A stretch of 64,000 nucleotides of DNA from Cercophora sp. LCS_1 (GCA_036250225.1 JAPZLL010000020.1:186001-250000), one strand, 5' to 3'. Shown: positions 45,722 through 57,125, counted from the stretch's first letter. Made by a program: numbers and translations. Notes: a model not told the origin generated them from the letters alone.

Positions 45722-47747
45722 ATGCAACTTCTACACACGACGTCTTTGAAACTTGAGCGATTTCCCGGCAGGCATGTGCCACCATACGCCATCCTCTCGC
45801 ACACCTGGGGTAACCAAGAAGTTTTGTTCGAGGACCTGCGGCATGGCGCTGATCCCCGCGTCAAGGCGATGGAGGGTTTTGCCAAGATTGAAGGGAGCTG
45901 CAAGCTCGCCCGCAACCACGGGTACGAGTACATCTGGATTGACACCTGCTGCATCGACAAAAGCAGCAGCGCTGAACTCTCAGAATCCATTAACTCCATG
46001 TTCAGCTGGTACTTGGAGTCGTCCGTTTGCTATGTCTACCTCGACGACGTCAACAAATATCATTCCCTTTCCTCGCTTTCCAAACGAGGCAAGTTGGTGA
46101 GCTGGTACGCCAGTCGCTGGTTCACCCGCGGCTGGACTCTCCAGGAGCTGATTGCGCCAGCAAAGGTCCTCTTTTACGATTCGAGCTGGCTATTACTTGG
46201 CAACAAAGTCGATATGAGTGAAGGGATCTCAAGAAAAACTGGTGTTCCCATGAGGATACTCGTCCAGAATAGGAATCAAAAGACAGTTGGGGATTGCCCG
46301 TACTGCTTCCCCGGGCCTCGTGGATTTCTTCGAGTCGGGCCGGATACCCAAGCCTGTTTGCACAACCGCGTTGGCCAAACAGACCTGCGACAAGCTCTCG
46401 ACGGCTGCAGTATCGCTGAACGCTTCTCGTGGGCATCAACAAGGGAAACGACACGCGAAGAGGATATTGCTTACTGTCTTCTTGGTATTTTCAACGTCAA
46501 CATGCCCCTCTTGTACGGCGAAGGAAATCGCGCATTCCTGAGGCTCCAAGAAGAGATCATCAAGCAATCGGACGACCAGACAATTCTCGCCTTTGCCCGT
46601 AAAGGAACGCAATGGCCTACTGAAGAACAAGACAGTCTGCTGGCCGAGTCTCCATCGCAATTTTTGAGCAGCTGGAATGGAAATCTTATTCCTGCTCCTC
46701 ACCTTGGAGGTTTCATGATGTCTTTGAATACGAAAGTGGTGGAGACGACACTATCCATGTGCCGACTGACGGTCAGGGAAGTCCAAAATGGCGTGACGAA
46801 GGCATCGGACTCCCCATATTGGCTCGGCGCACTTCATTGCGTGCCCAGGAACGGATATCTTGTCTATCCTGCAATTATCCTTCAAGAGGTTGGACCGAAC
46901 CAACTACTGTTCCAGCGGGTCCACAGCTATAGACTCGAAGAAGTCACATTCAAAACAACCGAGGTCTGCCTTTCCAGAGAATGGCAGAGGAAACGTGAGT
47001 ATTTCCTTCAGCTAGTATGCCAGTATCTAATGCACAACAGCGACGAATGGATCGGAGCGCCGTCCAGGATGGTATTACGTTGATCAGGACACCTGGGTGG
47101 AAAAAAAGGTTGGCCTGCTTTTGATGTCGAGGCCACACCAATCAACTATGGGAGACGATACGATATTAAGCAAAAGGCCCATGGGAGTTACCTTGAGCGC
47201 CACGCCAAGAAAATATCGGGAGCATACCTTATTCCCCGGACCGCTGCTGGTGACTCGCGAGGACGAAATGGAAGCGGTTCCTTATCATTTAGGGAGCGCA
47301 ACCTTCCACACAAAAGCGGTTGTTTGGATACAAACGGGCATGTTGCAGTGGGCAGACCATGGCATCGAAGATTTGAGCTTTTGTGTGTTTTGCGGCGTGA
47401 TGGAGGACCAAATTATGAAAGGGGCTATGTGGGCGCCGTGGTGTATCCTGCTTAATTGGGATGTCGTTGTCGAAAAACATCATGGACCGTACGATAGGAC
47501 CGCGATGAAGCGTGATATTCGCCACAGACGACAGTATATCAAGGATTGGCTATGGAAGAATTCTGGCGCCATCATTTCAACTAGATATGATGGGAGCGAG
47601 CCAACTTGGGTCCACGAAGCCCCGTGGTCCGAAGACAAGTATATTTTCATTCGTTCCGGAGCGCAGGAACTGGTGGAATACACGGTCAAAGTCACGCAGC
47701 GCGAGTTCTTGGGTCGACATGCAGTCCTTCAGCTCGATCTGACCTAG
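45722..47747 (+). CDS. HET-domain (heterokaryon incompatibility) protein
   Basis: Exons join(45722..46994,47041..47747), 659 residues; the 46 bp intron restores frame as AAA C|CG ACG. The HET domain fills residues 20-290: YAILSHTWGNQEVLFEDL, YEYIWIDTCCIDKSSSAELS, SMFSWYLESSVCYVYLDDV, SRWFTRGWTLQELIAP and FSWASTRETTREEDIAYCLL with MPLLYGEGNRAFLRLQEEI. In fungi this domain triggers cell death on non-self recognition, often downstream of NLR-type receptors. The C-terminal 350 residues match no domain I know. A stretch of about 45 residues after WLLLGNKVDMSEGISRKTGV is Cys/Pro/Gly-rich and looks like an insertion relative to usual HET proteins. A HeLo-NACHT protein lies 13 kb away. Confidence 0.9.
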
Positions 47748-47999
47748 GGAAAATGTGTTTTTCTCAGACAGAAACTTGCATCATTGATAACTAGTCGAAT
47801 GTCTACAGCGTCGAGGCAGATTATTCAGAGGTCAAAATGGGCAAGGCAACGATTTTCCGCCCGTACGAGTCAAACACAGGCCCCCATTATTCAAAAATAA
47901 GCTAACTAGGCGGGCAATAACTCCTTCGGGCCCACGGTAAGGTCGACGTCGATGTCGTAACTGAACTCCCCCAAGAATCACAGTGTTTACCTCCTAATG
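47748..47999. other. Short spacer between convergent genes
   Basis: HET gene (+) and Zn2Cys6 regulator (-) converge; nothing else seen. Confidence 0.5.
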
Positions 48000-49594
48000 C
48001 TACCTAATTAGCACCAAAGACCTAGTAAGGCCCCTCGTCTCCGCACCTTTCACCTCACCCTCCCCCTCCCCAAAGACACCCTCCCAATGTTGCTGAAACA
48101 CCTCCTCCCCTTTATCTGTTTCGAGCCATAAAACCCCTCTCACCATCGCAAAGACATCAACCCAACTCTGGAGCTCGAGCCTGGAAACCAGCTCCCTTGC
48201 CCGCTCAGCAAACCACTCATACTCTTCGGTTCCTTCAGCGGCCACCAAACCAAGCGCAAGAAACCACACCTCCAACGTATCCAATTCGCTCCACACTAGC
48301 TGCTTTAAATACTCGGTATAACGTGCCGTGAATCGCCGAAATATCATGCCGTGCGGGAAGTACGTGGGGCCCTGCGCAATGAACATGTATAGCACGACGC
48401 CGTATCGTATACACTCTGTTAGTGGTGACGCTGGTGACTCTCCCGCTACATAAAATGGTTCTTCCACTAACAGCCCTTCAACCTGTAACTCTACCGCCGA
48501 CGACTCCTTAGGCTGCGGAGAAAGGAGCATGCGATGAATGACAAAACACGCCAAATCGTGCAACTGCGTTGGTTGCAGTGGATCGTTTCTCGTTGCGTAA
48601 AACAACCGCCGGAGACGGAGGAATATGGACAGGATGTCTGGGTCGACAACCAGAGACAAGTTTGGATCCAGGGGCTGATGGTCTGGCGAGAGGGCAGTCG
48701 ACTGCCATTCGGGAATAGGCGAGATTCCGCACCCGATCCCGTCGTCGGACTGTGCCGGGAACTGAGGTGACCCTGTTATCAGCAGAGAGACCCACGGCAC
48801 CATGCGTGCTGTTAGGGGACTCGTTTGGCGGATGGCGTTGATACCGCCTCGGAGGTGGACGAGGCGTTTTACGCCGGATATATGCATTTTGCTTATTTCT
48901 GTGTTTGCCTTGCCGTGCTGTTGTTGTTAGCCAGGGTGCGAGTAGGATTGTGGGTGGGTTGGGTCAGGTGTGGATGGGGGTGTTGGTGTGGACGAAGGTG
49001 TGGGTTGCAATTCGATGGTGGGAAGATGATGCAGGGACGCACCTCAATCAAGGCCAGCGTAATGACAGCGTTCAAGGTCCCATCCTGTAGGGCCAATGGG
49101 GTGTCGTCGAGCTTGCGCCGCAACAGCGCAACCGAGTCGGCCATGAGGAGCTCTGAAGTCCGGAATCCGGTCTGGCTGAGCATCTCCTCGTCCAAGCACG
49201 CCGTTTGCAGGGACACGTGGAATAGCGCCGGATCGCCAAGGGCGACTGGCCACCACGACACCAGAAACGGGTTTGAGGTTGGATCTAAATCGAGCGGGTA
49301 ATACTGGAAGGCGATCTTGTTGAGGAAGCTGTGCATCAGCCGCTGCACGTGGGGTCGCGGCAGGCGTGTGCGGGGGTATGATTCAAACGGGTCGAGCGAT
49401 GAAAAACGCTGGCTTGCAAGGGGGCCCGCTGGTGGCGACGGTGTCGGTTTCGACGGGAGGGTCAATGGCCCCGGCTCGTTGACATATTTGCACTCCACTC
49501 TGCGCTTCTGGCAGCGGGAACATCGCGGGGTGAGCAGGTCGCAGCTATGTTTCGACTTGGCGCAAGCCTCGCACGACCGACGGAGAATTGGCAT
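48000..49594 (-). CDS. Zn2Cys6 transcription factor
   Basis: Exons complement(join(48000..48917,49043..49594)), 489 residues. The zinc cluster is almost at the N-terminus: CEACAKSKHSCDLLTPRCSRCQKRRVEC gives the six Cys in C-x2-C-x6-C-x6-C-x2-C-x6-C spacing. A Pro-rich linker and a fungal-specific region follow (LDEEMLSQTGFRTSELLMADSVALLR; HISGVKRLVHLRGGI). The intron is 125 bp, CT-poor, ending GGCTAACAACAACAG; joining gives LIE|HGKANTEISKMHI, which matches the usual spacing of this subfamily before the MH(I/L)xGI motif. The start at 49594 is the first ATG, only eight residues before Cys1. Nuclear regulator; targets unknown. Confidence 0.85.
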
Positions 49595-51548
49595 TGTGTG
49601 TGTTCCAGTAACGCAAACGGTGCAAGGGCGGCGAGTAGCGGACGGAAACAAGTCCGGGGCGATGATGTGGGTGAGATAGAGTTCATATTGCAGCGCGGCC
49701 CGCCCGGAAAAGAACTAAGCTCCGTCGTTACCCCTGTCTTGGCAGCTTCCGGGCTGTGTGGAGCCCGGATCCACCTGCGGAGACTAGTCCTATTCGGGCA
49801 CTTGCACGCTGACGGGCCCGGCCACGGGAGACAGACCGGGCCGATGCCCCGATGTTGTATAAGTCGCGCTGTGCGCCGTGTCAAACCGTCAACTATGGAT
49901 TGCGGAGAGATCGACGAAGTGAACCTCTCGGGTACGGTGACCGGGGCCCACCAGACCCTCCTTATGATTGACCAACCTGTCAATCACTGTTACTAGAGCC
50001 GAGGTTACGACATGACGCCAGGCACAAAACGACCATCTTTCCCACCGCTTCCAAGTTACACTCAGCCCGCATCGCCCCGTCTCCGGCGGCAACTAGCCCC
50101 CTGCACGTACTTGCTAGCGAGACCTTGACAAACGTCATTGAAATTTTGGATTCCGAGGAGACGTATATTGCCGACCTCGTCCGCCTGTCACATCTGTTGC
50201 GGCTTACGCACCAATTAGTTGCGGACCATGACAACTGACCTCAGGCTCTCCGTCTCCAGCACGTACTAAGTTGATCTAGTGCTTTTCGAGAGACACAGGA
50301 ATGGGGCTCTAATCTATTTAATCTCCTCAACGCGGGACCCCTTCTTAGAGCGCTTTTCCTCGCGTACCGCAATAGGTATGGTGGAATGGAAAAGATTTGC
50401 GATATATCTTCCGCGGCTGCGTAAAAGACTTAAGGTGTGAGGATTGCCTCCGCCGTGCCGGTCCTCCGTCTCCGGACTCAGGCTCGGGGCTGTGGCCAAG
50501 GTGCAAGTTTTCATCATGGTCAGGGTTTCGGGCGTACTTTGAGGTACGAAGCAAATGATCGACGATTGCTGATAAGAAGTATTGGCCATGTCACCGAACG
50601 GCTAGCAATGCGCAGCTGGGTACTTCACTTCATCAAAGTGAATCTTGTATAAGTGTGCTGTGATATGTACAAAGTAGGTACTTTCGCGTGCAATGCCCAG
50701 CGGGCCCCCCTCAAAAGAGAAGACGTCCGTGTCTACGCCGCTTCAAAGCGTTGAAACATTTACCAAAAGGAACCACCAAAACCAGCATGTTTGGGGTCGA
50801 GATTGACGCTATCCCAACTGCGCCGCACTGTCATTGCGTGACGTCGGACAAGCGGTTTATCATTTGCTGAAAGCACCTTCTCAGCGGCGCAGCACCAACA
50901 ACCCGGGGCCCAACACCGAAGTCCCCGATGATAACGACATCACCCCGCAATCTCCACCGCCCGGGGTCCAGGGAACTCGGGTTGCACACATGTTCATCTC
51001 AAACTAAAGGGGAGATAAAAGCGCGTCAGTTTCATCCCCCGACCCAAGCGCACGCTGCACCACCAAGGGAGGACGGGAATCCGTGCGGCAGTTCTTCGTC
51101 TGGGGGCCAATCAGAGATTATGCCGCGGTTGCGTTTCGTGCGGCGCGGCTGCCGTGTTGGTTTCATCGCTCCCTTGGTTGCACCTAACCGAGGCGAAAGG
51201 CTGTAAACGGAATAGCGACCACGGACATGAGGTCAACACCAACGCTGGTGTGATGAGCCAATGTGTATCCGAATGCATCGAGATCACCCTGTCGAGTACT
51301 GCACGAGCCCAGCATGTCTGTCGGCATGATTGAAAGGAAATCCTTGGCAAGCAGGAATTTCGTCTATAAAAGAGGGCTCAATGTCCCGTTGTTTCGAACA
51401 AAATCTTCAGCAGACATCATCCAGCTTCACTTTCCATCACAAGCCTCATCACTGCCTACTTTAGCCATTCAACGACGTCCTCAACACATCTCCATCCACT
51501 TCTCTCAACACCTCGCTCGCCAGACAGACACCCTCATCAATCATCACA
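49595..51548. other. 2 kb intergenic between divergent regulator and peptide-precursor genes
   Basis: No gene supported. The right end contains the TATA box and an approximately 150 nt leader of the secreted precursor at 51549. Several 60-120 codon frames lack domains or starts. Confidence 0.45.
51365..51371 (+). promoter_or_regulatory. TATA box of the secreted peptide precursor gene
   Basis: TATAAAA, 184 bp upstream of the ATG, followed by a CT/CA-rich leader typical of strongly expressed fungal genes. Confidence 0.55.
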
Positions 51549-51815
51549 ATGAAGATCACCCTTCTCCTCCTCACCCTCTCCTCTGCCCTCAGCCTCGCCG
51601 CGCCCCTCGTGGCACGCGAGCCTTCCCCAGAGCCCTTTCTCCAAACTATCAAGAAGGTCCTCACCAATGGCAAGCGAGAGGCTCTTCCTGAACCTGCCCC
51701 TGAGCCCGAGCCGTTTTTCCAAGTCCTCAAGAAGGTGATCAATGGCAAGAGAGAGCCTGAACCCGAGCCTGAGCCGGTTATTACGCCTTCTTTGATTATC
51801 GAGGAGGCGAAGTGA
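51549..51815 (+). CDS. Secreted repeat precursor of two Kex2/Ste13-type peptides (alpha-factor-like layout, novel peptide)
   Basis: 88 residues. Signal peptide about 1-18 (KITLLLLTLSSALSLAA). The rest is modular: EPSPEP, peptide FLQTIKKVLTNG (30-41), KR; EALPEPAPEPEP, peptide FFQVLKKVING (56-66), KR; EPEPEPEP; tail. Each peptide ends in Lys-Arg, the Kex2 site, and is preceded by an unbroken run of X-Pro or X-Ala dipeptides in exact register (3 and 6 pairs), the substrate of Ste13-type dipeptidyl aminopeptidases. The pheromone alpha-factor precursor has this same layout, but known Sordariomycete alpha-pheromones have a quite different, Trp/Cys-containing core. The predicted peptides are short, basic, amphipathic helices. 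Possible roles: mating or quorum signal, antimicrobial, or effector; none is shown. A strong TATA promoter lies upstream and a spliced 3' UTR downstream. Confidence 0.75.
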   Translation: MKITLLLLTLSSALSLAAPLVAREPSPEPFLQTIKKVLTNGKREALPEPAPEPEPFFQVLKKVINGKREPEPEPEPVITPSLIIEEAK

Positions 51816-51822
51816 TTCTTGT

Positions 51823-51879
51823 GTAAGTTCCCTGGGTGACATTTGTTGGTGTTGCGGTTGCTAATGTGGTTTCTACCAG
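51823..51879 (+). other. Probable 3' UTR intron of the peptide-precursor transcript
   Basis: GTAAGT at 51823, GCTAAT near 51859 and ACCAG ending 51879 make a 57 bp intron 7 nt after the stop codon. Because the junction is within 50 nt of the stop, it should not trigger decay by the junction-distance rule. Confidence 0.6.
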
Positions 51880-52502
51880 GTCTCGTTGTCAATCGGTGTA
51901 CTTCAGAGTTGGAGTTGGCACCTTTGGATGTGTAGAAGAAGAATCTTGACTCTGCGAGCTCTGGCGCAACACGAGGTTCTGCCTGGGGGTTGTTATGGTA
52001 CATGAGGTTTTTTGTATATATATAAAAAGAAACCGGCTTAACTACAAAAAATAGTTGTGACTTTAATCGCTAATGATAGTTCTGTCTGTGAAGACATTAA
52101 AGTCGTGATTACTTGAAACACGCTCATGATTTAAATAGCTGGAGTGTTACTTTGAGACTACATGCGCATGATGATTCTGAGGAAAACACAGTCAGTTTGT
52201 TCAATCAATTAGTAGTATTAGGTATGGATAACCAACTCCTTGTATGAGAGGTATTGCTGGTTCTATTTACCTGTGCGGGAGAATCTTAGCAACTTCAAAG
52301 GTCCGATATACGCCTGCAGGCAGCTTCGGCACGCTGAAAAACACGTCCAAAATCATATAGCTTCTGCGACTGCGTACAGCAGAACAATAGGTAGGATTAA
52401 ACCCTCTTCCAAGGAGGCACATCTCAGCCCTGGAAAGTCGCAGTTTAGGTCAGGCGTTGGCGCAAAACGGCAGGCGGCGAATGCGAGGTGGTTGGGCAGT
52501 GA
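51880..52502. other. Intergenic
   Basis: AT-rich 3' region of the peptide gene (several TATA-like words near 52010-52030), then the region upstream of the PAQR reading frame. No start exon for PAQR could be fixed here. Confidence 0.45.
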
Positions 52503-53720
52503 GCTGAGTCAGGGGTTGTGGCCAAGCGCCGTGGCGCCGACAGCCGCGCTCGCCGGGGGCCAGGCACAACGGAACGGAAATCGCCCCTCCTGTCGCCCTT
52601 CCGCACTCATCCGACGACATCACGAGCGGACCGGTTCGCATATTAGACCACGCATACAGCCGCGATCAAAACCAGAACGCGAAGCCGACTCCAACCCCCA
52701 AGAAAAATCTCGAATCCGGTGTCGTGGCGAGAGACGCCAATGTTGTACCCGCCTCACCGTCGACGGTAATATCGCCGACAACACCATCCTCGGCGGGCTT
52801 TGAGTCCCTCACAGCGCCAATCTTCAACACAGGGTTGCGCCAGGATGCGCATGCCTCTTATTGGCCCTTAATAGGGAACAAGGACGAGATTCCCGTCTGG
52901 CTGCGCGACAATGATTTCATCGTCAAAAGCCACCCAATGCCGACAAATTCCTACAAACGATCATGGCGACTGTGGCGGTGCCTGCACATGGAAACGGTGA
53001 ACATATGGACGCATCTCCTTAGTTCAGCTGGATTTTTGGCAACGGGTATTGCTTTGTACACACACGCCTCCGGATCGACCCTCTTCCGATTGACGTGGGG
53101 AGACAAGTTCGCTTTCGGCACGTACCTCACATCTGCCACGCTGTGTTTCGCCCTCAGCACAACCTTCCACACGCTCAGAAGCCACTCGTATCACGTCCAT
53201 CATTTCTGGGGCAGGTTGGACCATTTTTGGGATTTGTCTCCTCGCTGTTGGCGGTGGAGCTTCAATGACCTACTACGCATTCTACTGTCAGCCGGTTGTG
53301 CAAAAGGTATACTGGAGTATCAACCTTGGATCTGCACTCGCCGCAGCGTTTATCCTATTTGGTACAGGAGGCGGAGGAAACAAGATGAGGGCGTTGCGTG
53401 GTGGGGTCTTCAGCGTGCTTGTCTTGTCAGCAATGCTGCCTCTGTTTCACAGCGCAGGTCAAATGGGGTGGGCAAGAGCAAGAGATGAGCTCGGGGCTGG
53501 GTGGTACGTCGGGGAAGGATTGTCGCTGGTTGTCAGATTGTGTCTGTTTGTGGGGAGGATACCGGAAAGATTGAGTCCTGGAACGTTTGATATTTGGGGT
53601 CATTCCCACCAGCTTTGGCATATTTGCGCTGCGCTGGGGAGCGCATTTCATGTTGTCGCACTGGCAACTGCGTTTCGCTTTCGGCAGGCGGGTTTCGCCG
53701 CCTGCAATGATCGCACTTGA
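52503..53720 (+). pseudogene. PAQR / hemolysin-III family seven-helix protein, frame-broken
   Basis: A PAQR-type receptor like yeast Izh proteins can be read in two frames. Frame 1 covers YWPLIGNKDEIPVWLRDND, HMETVNIWTHLLSSAGFLAT and the helix-2/3 signature CFALSTTFHTLRSHSYHVHHFWGRLD. At 53221-53222 one surplus C shifts the frame; reading on from ATTTTTGGG gives IFGICLLAVGGGASMTYYAF, further helices and the zinc-ligand motif FDIWGHSHQLWHICAALGSAFH. The frame is open from a stop at 52500-52502 with no ATG before the domain, so the start codon is also missing or lies in an unseen upstream exon. Family role: membrane receptor/hydrolase linked to zinc, lipid and sterol homeostasis. Either a decaying gene or sequencing errors. 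Confidence 0.75.
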
Positions 53721-54169
53721 CCCCTGGGATGCAAACCAACGCAAACCATTCAGCTGCCTGGTCAGGTTACGCACTATGGATGTAAATTAGTAAACCATTT
53801 CTAGTTGGTGGTCAGATAATTGGGCTTGGCTCAGTATCTTGCTGTTGCTTGTACACCGGGTGAATCGGTTGTGAGCGCGGTGACACCTCAGTTGTGTCTT
53901 GGCACCAGACAACTGCCATGGAATAAGGAGGATTCGTTGGCTGTGCCTGTGCCTCGGACAGTCTTATCGTCTCACCGGAGTAGAGCCGCATTTCGAGGGC
54001 TCGGAGGCGATGGGGCGCCTCTCGTTGCAGATGCTGTGAGAGATGAATGCTCATAAATATGTTGTGACCAGTATATGTAGCCGAGCTGCCGGAAGCTGAG
54101 AGAGGTTTATGGGTGCATCTTCATTCATTATCTTCAGTGAACTTTGACCCTTCAGAGCCCTCAGCACTT
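53721..54169. other. Intergenic
   Basis: Nothing supported; upstream of the membrane-protein gene. Confidence 0.5.
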
Positions 54170-55615
54170 ATGGGCTGGAACCTCTTTCCAATCGCCCCCC
54201 TCTCGGGCATCCCCTCTCATTCCTATACTTGTCGTACCCACCCTCATTGGACTTATCGCCATCATTGTGTTGGTAGCAACGAGGAGTCCGACGTTGACTG
54301 ACACCGAGCTTTTATCCTCTACGAACACCACCTGGATGGTTGCGGGGATCACGGTCCTTGCTACATTTTATGCCGCCCTTGTCACCAACGCGTTGGAACC
54401 ACGGATGCTTGATCGAGCCGACGAGCTCTTTACTTCGCTCGATACGCAGCTCAAGTACCTCCGCGGACGGTTTCTGGGGCTTGAGGTCCTGTGGAAGCGA
54501 CCCGACAAATGGGTGTGGGCGATTTCCCCCCAGCCGACGCCGGACAGGAGCTCTCTGATAAAAGTGCGCGCTCAGGCAACCAGGTCCTTGTTTGCGCTTC
54601 TGGTCGGCCAACTTACAACATCTGCGGTGGTGACCCTCACACCAAACACCGTGACCATGACGAAGCAATACACCCTCCAAATTCCCGGGGCGGGATACTT
54701 CCAGGCGACGACCAGACACCGTTCCCTTGCACCGGGATGGCTTTGCCAGGAGTCGACCTCGTCGACCTTACACACAGGTGGTGGCTGCAAGACGGCAGCG
54801 TATTTATGACACGTTACTTGGGCAAGGAGAACTGTCCCTCATCCCAGGTACTCCCTCTGGTCGCCGGAACCAACACCAAAAACCGAAGTGTGTGGGCATA
54901 CCAAGACTCTGGGGTCGCGGTTCAGTCATCAGCCATGGGTGCACCCATGAGCATCTTCCGCGGTCAGGAGTTCACCGACCTTGTCGCCACACACGGCAAC
55001 TCGCTCTATGAAACCGCGCAGTGTGTGCCAGTTGTTGCTCGAAACCCGGTGACCTGCGAGAGGAAGGGCAACCTGGCGCGGGTCATGAACGAGTCAGACC
55101 CATACAAGCACCAAAACTACACCGTCGTTTGCACAATTGACGCCACAAAAGCATTTGAATACCGTACTGTAATACTCCATCTCGACAATAGGAAGACGCA
55201 AGAAGAATGGATGCCAAATAATAAAAGCAAGCTCGACTTCAATGGCTACACACGCTTCCTCTCGGCAGGAGAGTCATGCACCCCTGAAGTTGAGACGGTC
55301 GGCCTCTCACATTTTGCTACGGCCCTGGTCGGCCATTGCCTACCCGTTTTGGAGAGCTTTGCCCTGGACGGCCGCATCAACTCGATCCTGCGGCCTGCCA
55401 CTTCCAACGATGACTCCAAGTTGGCCTTCAGGGACAGTAAGAGTACACTAGAGGATGTGCTTGGTGTCATTTCTGCTATTGGGGTCTCGACTATGAACGC
55501 CACCGAGGGCAACGGGACGGCACGGGCGAATGTTACAGGGGCGACTTCGGTTGACGTGACGGGCTTCAAGCTGGATCCGATTCCGACACTATGCAAGCAT
55601 GCCCTTAATTGTTAG
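54170..55615 (+). pseudogene. Fungal membrane protein of unknown function with two compensating single-base indels
   Basis: The ATG at 54170 opens GWNLFPIAPLSGIP, then one surplus C in CCCC 54211-54214 is needed to continue as LIPILVVPTLIGLIAIIVLV, the first membrane helix. A second helix is TWMVAGITVLATFYAALVT. The frame runs to LQIPGAG, where one base is missing in GGG 54692-54694; it then continues ILPGDDQTPFPCTGMALPG through a long extracellular part with many Asn-x-Ser/Thr sites, to TAG at 55613-55615. Further matching sequence (GDHIIARVVAMIIGQVGSLL, near 55658-55720) lies in another frame past the stop, so the C-terminal helix is also out of frame. I recognise the layout as a common but uncharacterised fungal type, not a named family. 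Decay or sequencing error. Confidence 0.55.
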
Positions 55616-57125
55616 CGAATTGCAAGGAGGTGGGATGAAGGATTCAGGGGGCGATCACATTATCGCACGAGTTGTAGCCATGATCATCGGTCAAGTCGGA
55701 TCACTACTGGCGTCGCGTCTGGGCAGTCCAAGAGGTTGTCAAAGCCCGTCTCAACCCGTCGACCTTCCAATGACTTGCACCACTGACGCGTCCATAGCCT
55801 GGTCCTCCACCTTTAGCATCAACCTCACCACCCCGGGCGTGCTAGAGGCCTTGGAGAGATGTCTAGCGAGGTCACATGATTGCTGGCCGCGCCTCCCCCC
55901 AAAGGAGACAGACACTAGCCGGAGGCGCATTGTTGAGTGTTGAGGATGGTCGAGCTTCGTGTCGTGGGTGGCAGTCGGCATATCCGTCTCAAGCATCAAA
56001 ACCGCCGAGCTGAGAAGGAGTTGGCGCACATGGTTACAATACTCGCTCGTGACTGGCCCCGCGATGTTGATTTCTATTCTTGCCCCTGATAATGTGACCC
56101 TTATCTAGACATGATCTTGTGCAGTCGCAAGTCGAGTCGAGCTTCAGAGCGGTGAGCCCCTCACGACATGCAAAGCAACGTCAATCCTTGCCCAGCTGAA
56201 GGCTCAATAGGCGTCAAAAAAGCAACCTTGCCTCCCTCTTCGGCCCTTTGATGCCGGTGGTTAGAAACAATTCGCGCACCGCGCGGTCGTCCAGAGGTAT
56301 GGGCCGCTTGCCAAAAGCAACTCCGCGAGACCCAAGACATGGGTGGAGGGCATGAACCGGAGTCTTTAGGCCAACGCACAATGAGAAATCACCTCATGTG
56401 CAAGAATCGATGTGCTTGATCGTGAGTGCGGAACCTTCAGCTGCCAGGCAAGGCGTACTCGATTAGGGATAATATCCGCAAGCCCCATCCAAGGAACCCC
56501 CCTCGGTGCCTCGGCCAAAAGGTTGCCTTATTCCCAAGACAAACAACATTTACACTACATTTCGTTGAGCTTATCACAAAAGCTGAACGGCGTTCTCCGT
56601 TTGGCGTCGGTGAAGAGGAGGCGACACGCTCAAGGTATTGGACCCCAAATGTAGGACCACTTACATAACAACGATGCATCCCCCGCATCCCTTGACTAAA
56701 AGTGGTACCGCGTCCGCGGGATGCAGCCACCTCGCATGCAGCGGGCGTCCCGGAATGGGTGCTAACCACTCAGCCACGCCGACTTTTGAGCGGGAAGAAT
56801 TAAGCATACCTTTGAGATGCACGCACCCACCGGGCCGCCCGCATCACCTCGGTAAATTATTAGCACATTGGGAATTTGGATTCGCTCAACGGAGACGACG
56901 AGATGTGTTGCACTGAGGGATGGGTTTGCCGCCATATCCTGGGCGAGCTGAAGGGAAGAATCATGAGATTGAACGTTGCTGAGCCCTCTACTTCTGTAGT
57001 ATTAGAACGTAGAAATGATGTATAAAATGGGCTTCATCTTCCCACACTTGAGGACGAAATCCAGTCAAAACATCACCATCAACCTCGTTACACCTCTTCC
57101 ACAAGTTTCAACACAACACTTCAAC
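55616..57125. other. Intergenic, with possible 3' remnant of the membrane-protein gene
   Basis: 55620-55943 stays open and may hold the displaced C-terminal exon of the preceding gene. The rest shows no gene. TATAAAA at 57021-57027 belongs to the secreted protein at 57126. Confidence 0.4.
57021..57027 (+). promoter_or_regulatory. TATA box of the small secreted protein gene
   Basis: TATAAAA, 105 bp before the ATG at 57126, with a CA-rich leader. Confidence 0.55.

Noticed and set aside
52240..52803. 187-codon plus-strand frame overlapping the PAQR 5' region
   Set aside because: It is in a different frame from the clear PAQR protein, has no domain and starts at a non-ATG codon.
56690..56785. 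Minus-strand sequence GTGGCTGAGTGGTTA resembling a tRNA-Ser/Leu A box
   Set aside because: No B box (GGTTCGANTCC) follows at a suitable distance and the acceptor stem does not pair; at most a tRNA fossil.
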